From Vibrio ezurae NBRC 102218 (GTDB taxonomy: Bacteria > Pseudomonadota > Gammaproteobacteria > Enterobacterales > Vibrionaceae), in NCBI RefSeq assembly GCF_000467185.1, contig NZ_BATM01000020.1, forward strand, positions 62,001 through 126,000: a DNA stretch of 64,000 nucleotides. The letters run 5' to 3'. Positions 62,468-64,000 of this stretch are shown in pieces. A program made the position numbers and the translations under genes. How positions within the stretch are numbered: the stretch's first letter is position 1; the number at the start of each line of letters is the position of its first letter. The notes below the pieces were generated by a model. It saw only the letters and a list, made by a program, of their open reading frames with translations, was not told the DNA's origin and searched no databases.

Positions 62468-63067
62468 TTACTCTCCTAAAACAGCTAATCGTGCTGCGTT
62501 ATAGCTTTGCTCGCTTCCAGCAAACAATACCTTGGCAATCTCAGCTTCTTTTGTGCCGGATAGACGCAGTTTTTCTGCTTCTTTGATGCGCATGACCATC
62601 TGATACTCAATGGATAGATCTTTGCTCTGACTATGCCATTGATTCAATTTGTGGCTTAAAGAGGTTGTCTGCAAATTGGGCATGATGTCCAGCAATTCAT
62701 ACTGCATCGCCATAAGTAAAACCTGTTGGTGTTCAGAAGGCTCAGGGACATGCGACAACCGAGCAAATAATGCAATAATCAGTTCACTTGCTTTGACATA
62801 GCCGGCTTTATTGGGAAAAGGCTTGCTCAGGCGCTGAGAGGCTTCAACGACCTTACAATGAGTATTCGGGAAGTAACTCAATGCAGACAAACAATTGGCC
62901 GGGAGCCAGAAGAAATTGCCTTTATCAATAGCGTATTCAAGCTTGCCTAAACGAACGGTCACTAATCCTTCTACCACATAAATAAGTTGGTGTTTAAGTG
63001 TGGGTTTTCTTGAGGTCAATGAGAGGTAGTCAAATTGTTTATCTTCAAATTGTATCGCGTAGTGCAT
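62468..63067 (-). CDS. AraC-like regulator with cupin domain (divergent)
   Basis: This 199-residue protein has an N-terminal cupin-like beta domain (LKHQLIYVVEGLVTVRLGKLEYAIDKGNFFWLPANCLSAL in outline) as in AraC-family sensors and a helical C-terminus (VMRIKEAEKLRLSGTKEAEIAKVLFAGSEQSYNAARL) that resembles only the first AraC HTH unit in degenerate form. It may be a shortened AraC-type regulator. Target and ligand are unknown. Confidence 0.6.
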   Translation of the reverse strand: MHYAIQFEDKQFDYLSLTSRKPTLKHQLIYVVEGLVTVRLGKLEYAIDKGNFFWLPANCLSALSYFPNTHCKVVEASQRLSKPFPNKAGYVKASELIIALFARLSHVPEPSEHQQVLLMAMQYELLDIMPNLQTTSLSHKLNQWHSQSKDLSIEYQMVMRIKEAEKLRLSGTKEAEIAKVLFAGSEQSYNAARLAVLGE

Positions 63068-63265
63068 GAGTAAGTTCAGTGTATGTTGAGCGTTATTTGA
63101 TTAGGTTAGCGCGATATGATGTGTGATGCCAATAGCCACACCGTAAATAAATAGCGAATTACAGCTCTTCGTATGGTCTGACCTTATAAAATCCTGCGCT
63201 AACTTGCTGTAAATTGTTTGATAAGCGCGTAAAATCGGCATGATTTTTTGCAAATGATGATGAAT

Positions 63266-64000
63266 ATGTCTACTGATAACGATATTTACCAAGAGATTAG
63301 ACCTTACAACAACGAAGAAATTGCCCCAGCAATTGGTCGACTCATTAACGATGAAGAATTTATTTCAGCAATTTTGAATCATAAATTCAATAATCACGCA
63401 AAGTGGTTCCAAGCTTTGATGTCACCACTGGTAAAACTGTATTTGAAAAACCGTTGGGGGAAATTGAACTCTATTGATTCAGTGCAAATTGAGGTCGAAA
63501 AGTATTTAAAGAAAGCCCTTGATAGCACTACAGATAGCGTGACGTTTGAAGGTCTTGATAAGCTTGATCAAGACACGCCATATTTGTTTATTTCTAATCA
63601 TCGTGATATCGCTATGGATCCTGCGCTAGTGAATTATGGTTTGCATAATACAAATCATAAGACCGTTCGTATCGCGATAGGTGATAATTTATTGAGTAAA
63701 CCGTGTGCAACGGAGTTGATGAAGGTCAACAAAAGTTTTATCGTGAAACGTTCGGCAAAAGGGCCTCGTGAGATGATGAAAACCTTAGGTTTGCTTTCTT
63801 CTTATATAAAACATTCGTTAGAAACGGGTAATTCTATTTGGATTGCACAAAAAGAGGGCCGAGCAAAAGACGGAAACGATTTTACCGATCCTGCCATCAT
63901 TAAGATGATTCAATTGGAAGGGCGTAAACGTAAAATGCCCTTTGCTGAATATGTGAAATCATTGAAAATTGTCCCTGTAGCAATCTCTTACGAAATCGAT
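63266..64000 (+). CDS. 1-acylglycerol-phosphate acyltransferase family protein, C-terminus cut by window edge
   Basis: The frame is open from the ATG at 63266 (other in-frame ATGs at 63254-63260) to the window end, 245 codons. The acyltransferase motif appears as FISNHRDIAMDPALVN, with the aspartate one residue farther from the histidine than in the usual HX4D, as in the NHRDIVLD subgroup. Later motifs are KSFIVKRSAKGPREMM and IWIAQKEGRAKDG. It probably acylates a lysophospholipid-like substrate at the inner membrane. The C-terminal part is missing. Confidence 0.83.
   Translation, partial: MSTDNDIYQEIRPYNNEEIAPAIGRLINDEEFISAILNHKFNNHAKWFQALMSPLVKLYLKNRWGKLNSIDSVQIEVEKYLKKALDSTTDSVTFEGLDKLDQDTPYLFISNHRDIAMDPALVNYGLHNTNHKTVRIAIGDNLLSKPCATELMKVNKSFIVKRSAKGPREMMKTLGLLSSYIKHSLETGNSIWIAQKEGRAKDGNDFTDPAIIKMIQLEGRKRKMPFAEYVKSLKIVPVAISYEID

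Overview
The window is chromosomal DNA of a marine gammaproteobacterium, most likely a Vibrio. The support is a low-GC, Vibrio-like gene repertoire: a V. fischeri FRase I-like nitroreductase, KdgM-type porins, Toa-type sodium/solute symporters and paired nadD/nadE-like genes. Assignments rest on reading translated sequence and motifs; no database search was possible.

Layout. Positions 1-4756 (minus) hold a truncated class-III aminotransferase and a four-gene polar amino-acid ABC importer. Positions 5447-8849 (plus) hold an orphan Zn/Mn-binding protein, a periplasmic amidohydrolase and a DUF3299 protein. Positions 8941-12641 (minus) encode a LytS-type kinase, a LytTR regulator and an MFS carrier that match the E. 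coli pyruvate-sensing YpdA/YpdB-YhjX set. A 1564-residue DUF4011-like/SF1 helicase/nuclease fusion (12948-17642), a Gre-factor homologue and an Amt ammonium channel follow.

From about 20.2 to 59.1 kb lies an alginate-utilisation region. It contains secreted PL7 and PL6 lyases, three KdgM-family porins, two large lipoproteins each encoded directly after a porin, three SSS symporters, two tandem PL17 oligoalginate lyases, KdgF, KdgK and Eda, two FadR-type GntR regulators, and, about 29 kb from the PL17 genes, an SDR that could be the missing DEH reductase. The inferred route is alginate to oligomers (PL7/PL6), outer-membrane passage (porin with lipoprotein), inner-membrane uptake (SSS), cleavage to monomers (PL17), DEH (KdgF), KDG (SDR), KDPG (KdgK), then pyruvate and glyceraldehyde-3-phosphate (Eda).

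The strongest new signal is regulatory. An 11-bp operator-like palindrome, TTGTANTACAA or its variant TTGTCATACAW, recurs in front of most of these genes and fits the GT-N3-AC core of FadR-subfamily GntR operators. One perfect copy lies inside a sigma70-like promoter that drives no ORF: about 230 nt later there is a strong intrinsic terminator. This predicts a small RNA. Its hairpin loop (UACCCUUCUAG) is complementary to 10 nt of the SDR leader and to the Shine-Dalgarno region of a KdgM porin.

Genome plasticity is visible as an IS3-family element inserted in the terminator of the PL7 gene, a cation/proton antiporter broken by an in-frame TAG and a 12-bp tandem duplication, and a REP-associated tyrosine transposase with dispersed CTGTCCTTAAAA-type short repeats. 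The right end (60.4-64 kb) carries NAD biosynthesis genes, a cupin/AraC-like regulator and a truncated acyltransferase.
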